A stretch of 5,086 nucleotides of DNA from Alphaproteobacteria bacterium (GCA_015228695.1 JADGDA010000199.1:1-5086); one strand, 5' to 3'; positions 1 to 5,086 are shown, counted from the stretch's first letter. A program made the numbers and translations. The notes: generated by a model from the sequence alone, not told the origin.

Positions 1-554
1 ACGACCGTCGGCATGGCCGCCGGGCCGTCCTGGACGTTGGATGCGTACAGGCGCACCGTCTGACCGATCAGGTTGGCGACCATGGTGAGGAAGCGGACGT
101 CGTTGTCGATGCGGACCTGACGATCCGAGGACCAGATGCGGTCGATGGCGAGAAACCCCACGGTGACGGTGGCGTTCTTGATCGGAACCCCGATTTCCGC
201 TACCACCTCGTCGTCGAGGACGTCCGGCATCTCGTCGAATTCGGGATCGTCGGCGACGGTCGAGATGACCACGGGCATTCCCGTCGAAAAAATTCCGTTC
301 GCGACCTTGGCCGGGGGACGCACCTCGCCCCGGCGCAGGGCTTCCAGGGTCGCGCCGGCGGCGGCGAGGACGGTCATCTTTCCGTCCGCGCCTTTGAGCA
401 CGACCATGGCCCGGCGCATTTCGAGGTACGAGGACAGAACATTGATGACGTCGCGCAGAGCCGTTTCCAGGGTCTGGGACGAGGTCAACAGCTTGCTGAT
501 CTCGTAGATGGAGGCGAGAGACAGAGTTTCCTTTCCGCAGCCATATGCGCCCAT
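1..554 (-). CDS. nifA: NifA, nif-specific sigma-54-dependent transcriptional activator (partial, N-terminal 184 codons)
   Basis: NifA is the enhancer-binding activator that binds upstream TGT-N10-ACA sites and drives sigma-54 RNA polymerase at nif promoters. The gene reads leftward from ATG at 554-552 and stays open to the window edge, so the 3' part is missing. The visible 184 residues begin MGAYGCGKETLSLASIYEIS and then form a GAF domain (about residues 20-170), with the NifA-typical segments SSYLEMRRAMVVL (about 41-53) and EIGVPIKNATVTVGFLAIDR (120-139). The start is supported by GAGGAGG five bases upstream. The AAA+ domain with its GAFTGA loop, the helix-turn-helix and any Cys-rich oxygen-sensing linker lie outside the window, so oxygen sensitivity cannot be judged. 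It is divergent from nifE, whose promoter carries a NifA site. Other GAF-containing activators (VnfA, AnfA) are possible but less likely beside nifENX. Confidence 0.93.
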   Translation of the reverse strand, partial: MGAYGCGKETLSLASIYEISKLLTSSQTLETALRDVINVLSSYLEMRRAMVVLKGADGKMTVLAAAGATLEALRRGEVRPPAKVANGIFSTGMPVVISTVADDPEFDEMPDVLDDEVVAEIGVPIKNATVTVGFLAIDRIWSSDRQVRIDNDVRFLTMVANLIGQTVRLYASNVQDGPAAMPTV

Positions 555-559
555 GACAT

Positions 560-566
560 CCTCCTC
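560..566 (-). promoter_or_regulatory. Shine-Dalgarno of nifA
   Basis: On the minus strand the bases GAGGAGG lie five bases before the nifA ATG. The match to the 16S rRNA tail is strong and fixes the start. It is preceded within four bases by a stable hairpin (570-600), so its accessibility may be affected by leader structure. Confidence 0.8.
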
Positions 567-569
567 GAT

Positions 570-600
570 CCCGTGGCGGCCTGGAGAAGCCGTCCACGGG
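570..600 (-). other. Hairpin in the nifA 5' leader
   Basis: Read on the minus strand, CCCGTGG (600-594) pairs with CCACGGG (576-570), and CGGC (592-589) pairs with GCCG (580-577). This leaves one bulged A (593) and an 8-base loop, TTCTCCAG (588-581). The 11-bp GC-rich stem ends three bases before the Shine-Dalgarno. There is no T-tract, so it is not an ordinary terminator. It could stabilise the mRNA or modulate translation of nifA; any function is inferred. Confidence 0.5.
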
Positions 601-604
601 GTCG

Positions 605-633
605 ATTAGGTCGGTCGATTGCACACTTTGCAA
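605..633 (-). promoter_or_regulatory. Candidate sigma-70-type promoter for nifA
   Basis: On the minus strand TTGCAA (633-628, 4 of 6 to TTGACA) is separated by exactly 17 bases from CCTAAT (610-605, 4 of 6 to TATAAT). Transcription would start near 598, so the leader would begin almost exactly with the hairpin at 570-600. Both boxes are weak. A scan for GG-N10-GC on this strand between nifA and about 750 found no sigma-54 promoter, so a housekeeping-type promoter is the more likely kind for nifA here. Confidence 0.25.
619..633. promoter_or_regulatory. Inverted repeat TTGCA-N5-TGCAA, possible operator
   Basis: TTGCA (619-623) and TGCAA (629-633) form a perfect 5-bp dyad around CACTT. It covers the -35 box of the candidate nifA promoter and sits about 65 bases before the nifA start, which suits a regulator site. 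It does not match the NtrC consensus (TGCACC-N5-GGTGCA) well. The regulator is unknown, and a dyad this short can arise by chance. Confidence 0.25.
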
Positions 634-738
634 GCAGTTATTTTTAGTGCTTATTTTGTGTGCATATGCCTTCGCCCCCTGCCGTTTCCCCTACCAAATC
701 CTCGCTTTCCCCGGTGCGTGGGCCCTGGTGCGCAGGGC

Positions 739-754
739 TGTCGGATTTGCGACA
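739..754. promoter_or_regulatory. NifA upstream activator sequence (UAS)
   Basis: The bases TGT (739-741), ten intervening bases (742-751) and ACA (752-754) match the NifA binding consensus TGT-N10-ACA exactly. Its centre lies about 106 bases before the predicted nifE transcription start (near 853), within the usual range for nif enhancers. It is the only exact match I found between nifA and nifE. The pairing with a correctly spaced sigma-54 promoter makes a chance match unlikely. Confidence 0.85.
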
Positions 755-798
755 AAACCCTGTCAGTTGTCGCGAAGCGTCGGGGCCAACGAAAAATT

Positions 799-811
799 CA
801 TCAATGTTTTT
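799..811 (+). promoter_or_regulatory. Possible IHF site between UAS and promoter
   Basis: CATCAATGTTTTT agrees with the IHF consensus WATCAANNNNTTR at all but the first and last positions and lies in an AT-rich stretch (about 790-822). IHF commonly bends DNA between the NifA site and the -24/-12 promoter in nif operons, and this match is in that place. The call rests on a loose consensus and on position. Confidence 0.45.
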
Positions 812-826
812 CAATGAATTAGCTGT

Positions 827-842
827 TGGCATCGCTGTTGCA
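827..842 (+). promoter_or_regulatory. Sigma-54 (-24/-12) promoter of the nifENX operon
   Basis: TGGCAT (827-832), five bases, then TTGCA (838-842) matches TGGCAC-N5-TTGCA with one change. The invariant GG (828-829) and GC (840-841) are exactly ten bases apart. The expected transcription start is near 853, giving a nifE leader of about 36 bases. With the UAS at 739-754 this forms a complete NifA-dependent promoter. Confidence 0.88.
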
Positions 843-888
843 ACACCCCCCGGTGAGCGGTTTCGAGAGTCCGTTGCCGGAGGGATCG

Positions 889-2268
889 ATGCTGAAACAC
901 AAGGTCGCGGGGCTTTTCGAGGAACCGGCGTGCGCCAGCAACCGGGCCAAGTCGGAGTCGGAAAAGAAAAAGGGATGTGCCGCCCGCCAGTTGGTTCCCG
1001 GCGCGGCGGCCGGGGGATGCGCCTTCGACGGGGCGATGATCGCTCTTCAGCCGATCACCGACGCTGCCCATCTGGTCCACGGGCCGATCGCCTGTTCCGG
1101 AAACAGTTGGGACAACCGTCACGCGGCCTCGTCCGGCCCGCTGCTGTACCGCATCGGGCTCACCACCGATCTCTCCGACCTGGACGTCATTCACGGCGGC
1201 GAGAAAAAACTGTTCAAGGCGATCCGCGAGGTGATCGAACGCCACGATCCTCCGGCCGTGTTCGTCTACCAGACCTGTGTGCCCGGTCTGATCGGGGACG
1301 ACATCGAGACGGTGTGCCGTCATGCCGCCCTGCGCTTCGGCAAGCCGGTGATCCCGGTCAACGCGCCCGGCTTCGTCGGGGGGAAGAACCTCGGCAACAG
1401 GCTGGGGGGGGAGGCGCTGCTCGATCATGTGATCGGCTCCGTCGAGCCCGACGACGCCGGACCTTGCGATATCAACATCCTGGGCGAGTACAATCTGGCC
1501 GGTGAGCTGTGGCAGGTGAAGCCCTTGTTCGAGCGGCTGGGAATCCGGGTGCGCGCCTGCATCACCGGCGATGCCCGTTATGCCGACGTCGCCGCCGCCC
1601 ACCGCGCCCGGGCCAACATGATGGTGTGCAGCCAGGCGCTGATTTCCCTGGCCCGGAAGATGGAGGAGCGTTGGGGAATCCCCTATTTCGAGGGCTCGTT
1701 CTACGGCATTTCCGACACCTCCGACGCCCTGCGCGCCATGGCCGGATTGCTGGTTCGCCAGGGGGCTTCCTCCGACCTGCTGGTCCTTGCCGAGGATTTG
1801 ATCGCCGCCGAGGAGGAGCGCGCCTGGGAGCGGCTGGCTCCCTTCCGCGAGCGGCTCCGGGGCAAGCGGGTGCTGCTCTATACGGGCGGAGTCAAAAGCT
1901 GGTCCGTGGTCTCCGCCCTTCAGGAGGTGGGGATGGTGGTGGTCGGCACCTCGGTGCGCAAGTCCACCGAGGCCGACAAGGAGCGGGTCCGGTCGGTGAT
2001 GGGCGAGGACGCCAACATGTTCGACGCGATCCCGCCCAGGGAGATGTACCGCATGCTGAAGGACGGCGAGGCGGACATCATGTTGTCGGGCGGGCGGACC
2101 CAGTTCATCGCCCTCAAGGCCCGCGTCCCCTGGCTCGACATCAATCAGGAGCGCCACTACGCCTACGCCGGCTATGACGGCATGGTGGAACTGGTGCGCC
2201 GGATCGATCTGGAACTGGCAAGCCCGGTCTGGGCCGCGATCCGGCAACCCGCACCGTGGGAGAACTGA
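889..2268 (+). CDS. nifE: NifE, alpha subunit of the NifEN FeMo-cofactor scaffold
   Basis: NifE and NifN form a cytoplasmic alpha2beta2 complex, homologous to NifDK, on which the NifB-cofactor is matured with molybdenum and homocitrate to FeMo-co. The product has 459 residues, normal for NifE. It begins MLKHKVAGLFEEPAC and carries the NifE hallmarks PGAAAGGCAFDGAM (37-50), HGPIACSGNSWDNR (64-77) and DINQERHYAYAGYDGM (417-432). Cys44, Cys69 and Cys130 correspond to the cluster ligands shared with NifD. Cys247 (MMVCSQ) corresponds to the position of the FeMo-co ligand cysteine of NifD. ATG at 889 is chosen because GGAGGG (879-884) precedes it, family N-termini begin MLK/MKA-like, and the upstream in-frame TTG at 826 overlaps the sigma-54 promoter. 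It is the first gene of the operon, with nifN two bases downstream. Confidence 0.97.
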   Translation: MLKHKVAGLFEEPACASNRAKSESEKKKGCAARQLVPGAAAGGCAFDGAMIALQPITDAAHLVHGPIACSGNSWDNRHAASSGPLLYRIGLTTDLSDLDVIHGGEKKLFKAIREVIERHDPPAVFVYQTCVPGLIGDDIETVCRHAALRFGKPVIPVNAPGFVGGKNLGNRLGGEALLDHVIGSVEPDDAGPCDINILGEYNLAGELWQVKPLFERLGIRVRACITGDARYADVAAAHRARANMMVCSQALISLARKMEERWGIPYFEGSFYGISDTSDALRAMAGLLVRQGASSDLLVLAEDLIAAEEERAWERLAPFRERLRGKRVLLYTGGVKSWSVVSALQEVGMVVVGTSVRKSTEADKERVRSVMGEDANMFDAIPPREMYRMLKDGEADIMLSGGRTQFIALKARVPWLDINQERHYAYAGYDGMVELVRRIDLELASPVWAAIRQPAPWEN

Positions 2269-2270
2269 CC

Positions 2271-3590
2271 ATGGCCCGCATCGTTCATTCCGGGAAAGCC
2301 TGTTCCACCAACCCGTTGAAGCACAGCGCCCCCTTGGGCGGGGCCCTGGCGTTCATGGGGCTGGACGGCTGCATGCCGCTGCTGCACGGGAGCCAGGGCT
2401 GCACCGCCTTCGCCCTGGTGCTGATGGTTCGCCACTATCGGGAATCCATTCCCCTTCAGACCACCGCCATGAACGAAGTGACCACCGTCCTGGGTGGTCT
2501 CGACAACCTCGAACAGGCCCTGGTGAACATCCGCGAGCGCGCCCATCCCAAGGTGATCGGGATTCTCACCACCGGACTGACGGAAACGCGGGGGGAGGAC
2601 TTTCCCGGCGATCTGCGGATCATCCGGGAACGTCGGCCAGAGCTGGCCGACACCGCCCTGGTCCTGGCCTCCACCCCCGACTTCTCCGGCGGTCTTCAGG
2701 AGGGGTGGGGGAAGGCGGTCACCGCGATGATCCACCAACTCGTGGAGGCGCCGGCCCTTGGGCGCGATCCGGAGCAGGTCAACGTGCTGGCCCCCAGCCA
2801 CTTCACTCCCGGCGACGTGGAGGAGGTAAAGGATATCGTCGAGGCGTTCGGTCTGCGCCCGGTCATGCTTCCCGACCTGTCCCTTTCCCTGGATGGGCAC
2901 GTTCCCGAACGATGGGTCGGGGCGACCTTGGGGGGGACGTCCCTGGAGGACATCCGGGGAATGGGGCGCTCCATCCTCACCCTCACGGTGGGGGAGCACA
3001 TGCGCTGGGCCGCCGAGGCGTTGAAGCGGAAGACCGGAGTGCCCTACCGTTTGTTTGATGGACTGACCGGCCTCCGGGCCAGCGACGCCCTGATCTCGGC
3101 CTTGGCGGAGGCAAGCGGACGCCCGGTCCCGGAACGGCTCCGCCGGCAACGGAGCCGGCTGGTCGACGCCATGCTGGACGGGCATTTTGCTTTCAGCGGC
3201 AGGCGTGCGGCGGTGGCGGCGGAGCCCGATCACCTGTTGGCGCTGGGATCGTGGCTCGCGGAAATGGGGGTGGGAATGACCGCCGCGATCACCACGGTCC
3301 ATCTGCCGATGCTGGCCAGAGTTCCGGCCGACGAGGTCGTGGTCGGAGACCTGGGCGATTTGGAGGCGCGGGCCGGGGGATGCGATCTTCTCCTGACCCA
3401 TGCCCATGGCCGGCAGGCGTCCGAGCGGCTCGGCATTCCGCTGTTCCGGGTGGGCTTTCCCATCTTCGACCGGCTGGGGGCCGCCCATCAGGTCGGCGTC
3501 GGTTACCGTGGAACCTGCCGCCTGATCTTCGAGATCGCCAACATCCTGACGGAACGGAGCGAAACCCATGCGGCGCCTGCGGCTCGTTGA
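2271..3590 (+). CDS. nifN: NifN, beta subunit of the NifEN FeMo-cofactor scaffold
   Basis: NifN is the partner of NifE and a homologue of NifK. The product has 439 residues, close to the usual 440-460. Family segments are SPLK-like NPLKHSAPLGGALAFMGL (14-31), MPLLHGSQGCTAFA (35-48), QTTAMNEV (about 62-69), IGILTTGLTETRGED and LSLSLDGH. Cys44 in GSQGC is the position of the NifN ligand to the [4Fe-4S] cluster at the NifEN interface. The central SDA-type segment (PVPERLRRQRSRLVDAMLDGHF) matches NifN and not NifK. ATG at 2271 follows GGGAG (2258-2262) by eight bases; a GTG five codons upstream lies inside nifE and is disfavoured. The end overlaps the probable nifX start by 23 bases. Confidence 0.96.
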   Translation: MARIVHSGKACSTNPLKHSAPLGGALAFMGLDGCMPLLHGSQGCTAFALVLMVRHYRESIPLQTTAMNEVTTVLGGLDNLEQALVNIRERAHPKVIGILTTGLTETRGEDFPGDLRIIRERRPELADTALVLASTPDFSGGLQEGWGKAVTAMIHQLVEAPALGRDPEQVNVLAPSHFTPGDVEEVKDIVEAFGLRPVMLPDLSLSLDGHVPERWVGATLGGTSLEDIRGMGRSILTLTVGEHMRWAAEALKRKTGVPYRLFDGLTGLRASDALISALAEASGRPVPERLRRQRSRLVDAMLDGHFAFSGRRAAVAAEPDHLLALGSWLAEMGVGMTAAITTVHLPMLARVPADEVVVGDLGDLEARAGGCDLLLTHAHGRQASERLGIPLFRVGFPIFDRLGAAHQVGVGYRGTCRLIFEIANILTERSETHAAPAAR

Positions 3591-4053
3591 TGCCGGGCAG
3601 GGCCAACCCCAGGCTCAGGGAGGACACATGAAGGTCGCCATCGCCACCCACGACATGAAGTCGCTGAACGCCCACTTCGGCAGCGCCGGCAAGTTCGCGA
3701 TCTACGATGTGTCCCGCGAGGGTCACCGCTTCGTCGAGGCCATCGCCTTCGACAGCGTGTCCGGAGAGGACGGGCGGCACGCCGACGACGGCGACGACCG
3801 CATCGGTCCGAAGGTGGAGGCGTTGAAGGGCGTCGCCCTGCTGTTCGTGCTCGCCATCGGCGGTCCCGCCGCCGCGCGGGTGATCGCGGCCAGGATCAAC
3901 CCGATCAAGCGGCCCGGTCCCGAATCCATCGAGGACGTGCTGGAGCGCGTCCGCACCATGCTGAACGGAACCCCTCCGCCCTGGCTGCGTAAGCTGCTGG
4001 CCGAGGAAACCGGCGCGTCACCCAGCTTTCTGGAGGAGGAGACCCCCCGATGA
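3568..4053 (+). CDS. nifX: NifX, FeMo-cofactor precursor carrier
   Basis: NifX binds NifB-co and the VK-cluster and passes them to or from NifEN; it belongs to the NifX/NafY/NifB C-terminal superfamily of dinitrogenase iron-molybdenum-cofactor binding proteins. Seen here are MKVAIATHDMKSLNAHFGSA (residues 21-40), the RIGPKVEALKGVALLFVLAIGG core, and the alphaproteobacterial-type tail GTPPPWLRK. From ATG 3568 it has 161 residues, like characterised NifX proteins (about 155-160), and the leading MRRLRLVD resembles the R-x-L/F-x-x-V/L stretch found before the KVAFA segment in Azotobacter and Klebsiella NifX as I recall them. GGAG (3556-3559) precedes it. The alternative ATG at 3628 has a stronger AGGGAGG (3617-3623) but gives only 141 residues. 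Which start is used is unsettled; the gene identity is firm. Confidence 0.92.
   Translation: MRRLRLVDAGQGQPQAQGGHMKVAIATHDMKSLNAHFGSAGKFAIYDVSREGHRFVEAIAFDSVSGEDGRHADDGDDRIGPKVEALKGVALLFVLAIGGPAAARVIAARINPIKRPGPESIEDVLERVRTMLNGTPPPWLRKLLAEETGASPSFLEEETPR
3617..3623 (+). promoter_or_regulatory. Internal Shine-Dalgarno for an alternative NifX start
   Basis: AGGGAGG lies four bases before the in-frame ATG at 3628, where the conserved MKVAIAT segment begins. It is stronger than the site serving ATG 3568. It may allow a shorter, 141-residue NifX, or it may be the true start. Confidence 0.45.
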
Positions 4054-4505
4054 CCGACACTGAAACAACGGCCCTGGACAGCCCGTTCATCCGGGCCCTG
4101 ATCCTGCAAATCCGGGCCCAGGATACCCACGGAGCCTGGGAAAAGAAGAGCGACCAGGAACTGCTGCGCGATTTCATCGTTACCAAGGAACAGCGGCGCC
4201 GGATCCCGATTATGGGCGATCCCGACCCCGATATCCTGTGGCGGCTGGAGCTGTTCTACAAGGCGGTGGGGCTTTCGATCGAGAAGGAAGCCGGAGTGAT
4301 CGCGTCGCCGATGATGAACATGAGCCACGAGGGATTTGGGCGCATGCTCCTGACCGCCGGCCGTCTGGTGGTCATCAGCAAGCACCTGCGCGACGTTCAC
4401 CGTTTCGGTTTCGAGACCGTCTCCGCCATGGCCGAACAGGGAGCCAAGCTCGTCGCCGACGGCGTCGCCATGATCCGCCGCTTCCCGGAGGTGGTCAACG
4501 CATGA
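4050..4505 (+). CDS. NifX-associated nitrogen fixation protein (DUF269 family)
   Basis: A 151-residue soluble protein of the DUF269 family, which almost always sits directly after nifX in proteobacterial and cyanobacterial nif clusters. Family features visible are the N-terminal SPFIRALILQIRAQDTHGAW (11-30), a lysine/arginine-rich middle (VTKEQRRRIPIMGDPDP), ELFYKAVGLSIEKEAGVIAS, and MNMSHEGFGRMLLTAGRLVV followed by RDVHRFGF. No cysteine, signal peptide or membrane segment is present, so it is unlikely to hold an Fe-S cluster through Cys. Its biochemical role is not established; position suggests support of cofactor maturation. The ATG overlaps the nifX stop as ATGA (4050-4053), with GGAGGAGGA (4032-4040) upstream, so translation is likely coupled to nifX. 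Confidence 0.93.
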   Translation: MTDTETTALDSPFIRALILQIRAQDTHGAWEKKSDQELLRDFIVTKEQRRRIPIMGDPDPDILWRLELFYKAVGLSIEKEAGVIASPMMNMSHEGFGRMLLTAGRLVVISKHLRDVHRFGFETVSAMAEQGAKLVADGVAMIRRFPEVVNA

Positions 4506-4714
4506 GCGAACTCGCCGAGATCAAGGAGCGGGTGAAAAAGCTCAACGCCCGCGCCACCAAGATGAAGATGGACCTCCACGATCTGTCGGAGGAATTGCCC
4601 CTCGGTTGGGAGCAGGTCATGGAAGTGGCCGGAGAAACTCATTCTGCCTTCAAGGCCCTGGCCGAGGCGCGGGCCCAGTTGAAGGAAGCCGAGCAGAAGG
4701 AAACCCCGGCATGA
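4502..4714 (+). CDS. Small nif-associated helical protein (DUF683, CCE_0567 family)
   Basis: A 70-residue protein of the family typified by cyanobacterial CCE_0567, a small all-helical protein found in nif operons. The sequence MSELAEIKERVKKLNARATK suggests an amphipathic helix or coiled coil. A short break, EELPLGWEQVMEVA, resembles the conserved LP..W segment of the family, and a second charged helix (AFKALAEARAQLKEAEQ) follows. It has no cysteine and no membrane segment. Its function is unknown; a helper or chaperone role in nitrogenase maturation is only a guess from context. Its start overlaps the preceding stop (ATGA, 4502-4505), with GGAGG at 4487-4491, and its own stop overlaps the fdxB start. 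Confidence 0.92.
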   Translation: MSELAEIKERVKKLNARATKMKMDLHDLSEELPLGWEQVMEVAGETHSAFKALAEARAQLKEAEQKETPA

Positions 4715-5010
4715 CCGCCGGACAGCCGCTGACCCGTGACGGAACCCCCTGGGACCCCCAATTCCTGTTGGACATCGACTCCGGCAAATGCATCGGCTGC
4801 GGCCGCTGCTTCAAGGTGTGCGGACGGGGCGTGATGATGCTGATGGGGGTCAACGAGGATGGCGAACACATCCCCGCCGGAGACGACGACGATGACGACG
4901 AGGAGTTCGAGCGCAAGGTGATGGTCGTGACCAGGGCCGGTGCCTGCATCGGCTGCGGCGCCTGCGCGCGCGTCTGCGGCAAGGCTTGTCAGAAACACGG
5001 CCTCGCTTGA
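4711..5010 (+). CDS. fdxB: Nif-specific ferredoxin III, 2[4Fe-4S]
   Basis: A 99-residue soluble ferredoxin expected to carry two [4Fe-4S] clusters and to donate electrons to nitrogenase or to FeMo-co assembly steps. The motif CIGCGRCFKVC supplies Cys27, 30, 33 and 37. A second motif, CIGCGACARVC, supplies Cys79, 82, 85 and 89, and an extra Cys93 follows. The two motifs are separated by an insert with a run of six Asp and two Glu (58-65), giving a strongly acidic patch. The N-terminal GTPWDPQFLLDID and the C-terminal CQKHG are typical of the nif ferredoxin III family. The ATG at 4711 overlaps the previous stop (ATGA) and follows AAGGAA (4697-4702) by eight bases. It is the last gene visible in the operon. 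Confidence 0.94.
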   Translation: MTAGQPLTRDGTPWDPQFLLDIDSGKCIGCGRCFKVCGRGVMMLMGVNEDGEHIPAGDDDDDDEEFERKVMVVTRAGACIGCGACARVCGKACQKHGLA

Positions 5011-5012
5011 TA

Positions 5013-5037
5013 CAGCGGTCATTGACAATGACCGCTG
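5013..5037 (+). terminator. Perfect hairpin after fdxB (possible terminator or mRNA 3' stabiliser)
   Basis: CAGCGGTCATT (5013-5023) and AATGACCGCTG (5027-5037) form a perfect 11-bp stem with a GAC loop, beginning two bases after the fdxB stop. No T-run follows, so it is not a standard intrinsic terminator. It may protect the transcript end or partly attenuate read-through into downstream nif genes. Confidence 0.5.
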
Positions 5038-5040
5038 AAG

Positions 5041-5071
5041 CCCGCGACTGCGGGCCGGCGCTCCTGCGCCG
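5041..5071. repeat. Two tandem small GC-rich hairpins, possible REP-like element
   Basis: CCCGC-GACT-GCGGG (5041-5054) is followed at once by CGGCGC-TCCT-GCGCCG (5056-5071). Together with the preceding 11-bp hairpin they form three consecutive stem-loops in about 60 bases. Paired short palindromes with four-base loops after a gene are typical of REP/BIME-type repeats. Copies elsewhere in the genome cannot be seen from this window, so repeat status is inferred. Confidence 0.4.
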
Positions 5072-5086
5072 AAAGCCAAGGCCGGA

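Noticed and set aside
136..507. Plus-strand open frame (123 codons) opposite nifA
   Set aside because: The opposite strand encodes a convincing NifA GAF domain in a continuous frame; this one is Ser/Thr/Arg-rich and unlike any family I know.
619..633. Sigma-54 promoter reading TTGCAC then TTGCA
   Set aside because: The spacing is wrong (three bases between boxes where five are needed) and the essential GG is TG.
761..780. Second NifA site beginning at TGT 761 or 768
   Set aside because: Ten bases downstream there is no ACA in either case.
826..888. N-terminal extension of NifE from TTG at 826
   Set aside because: The TTG lies inside the -24 box and upstream of the predicted transcription start. 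The added 21 residues do not look like NifE, and ATG 889 has its own Shine-Dalgarno.
660..1505. Plus-strand open frame overlapping the promoter and the nifE start
   Set aside because: It is out of frame with NifE, Arg/Gly-rich, and begins upstream of the mapped promoter elements, so it is not credible as a gene.
811..2247. Long open frame on the minus strand across nifE (478 codons)
   Set aside because: It is antisense to the clearly recognisable NifE. Its translation is rich in His, Gln, Gly and Pro with no family resemblance, as expected for the complement of GC-rich codons.
2172..3569. Long open frame on the minus strand across nifN (465 codons)
   Set aside because: It is antisense to NifN, low in complexity and has no recognisable domain, so it is a shadow of GC-rich coding sequence.
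1..5086. tRNA or rRNA genes, CRISPR arrays, insertion sequences
   Set aside because: No regularly spaced repeats, transposase-like product or RNA gene signature was seen. Apart from the 334-base control region and the final 76 bases, the window is filled by nif genes.

Overview
This window is the start of a molybdenum-nitrogenase (nif) gene cluster from a GC-rich proteobacterium. The protein sequences, the gene order nifE-nifN-nifX-DUF269-DUF683-fdxB and the divergent nifA look alphaproteobacterial. A Rhodospirillales-type free-living diazotroph (Azospirillum, Magnetospirillum or Phaeospirillum-like) is my best guess, from recalled family sequences and not from a search.

Layout: On the minus strand, the first 554 bases carry the N-terminal 184 codons of nifA, the sigma-54-dependent nif activator. 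The gene runs off the left edge, so only its GAF sensor domain is visible. A 334-base divergent control region (555-888) follows. It holds a textbook nif control arrangement facing right: a NifA upstream activator site (TGT-N10-ACA, 739-754), an AT-rich stretch with an IHF-like match, and a -24/-12 sigma-54 promoter (827-842) just before nifE. Facing left there is only a weak sigma-70-like promoter candidate for nifA, an inverted repeat over its -35, and a strong hairpin immediately before the nifA Shine-Dalgarno. No sigma-54 promoter faces nifA.

From 889 to 5010 six genes are packed into one operon: nifE, nifN, nifX, a DUF269 NifX-associated gene, a DUF683 gene and a nif-specific 2[4Fe-4S] ferredoxin gene (fdxB). 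nifE and nifN are 2 bases apart, nifX probably overlaps nifN, and the last three junctions are ATGA stop-start overlaps, so translation is probably coupled. After fdxB there is a perfect 11-bp hairpin without a T-tract, then two more small GC-rich hairpins that look like a REP-type intergenic element.

How they work together: NifA, with sigma-54 RNA polymerase, switches on the operon under nitrogen-fixing conditions. NifEN is the scaffold on which the NifB-cofactor is matured toward FeMo-cofactor, and NifX binds and shuttles the precursor clusters. The ferredoxin probably supplies electrons. The DUF269 and DUF683 proteins are conserved nif companions without a settled role. I found no sign of a novel defence, mobile or CRISPR system. 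The least explained pieces are the nifA leader hairpin, the two DUF genes and the downstream hairpin array.
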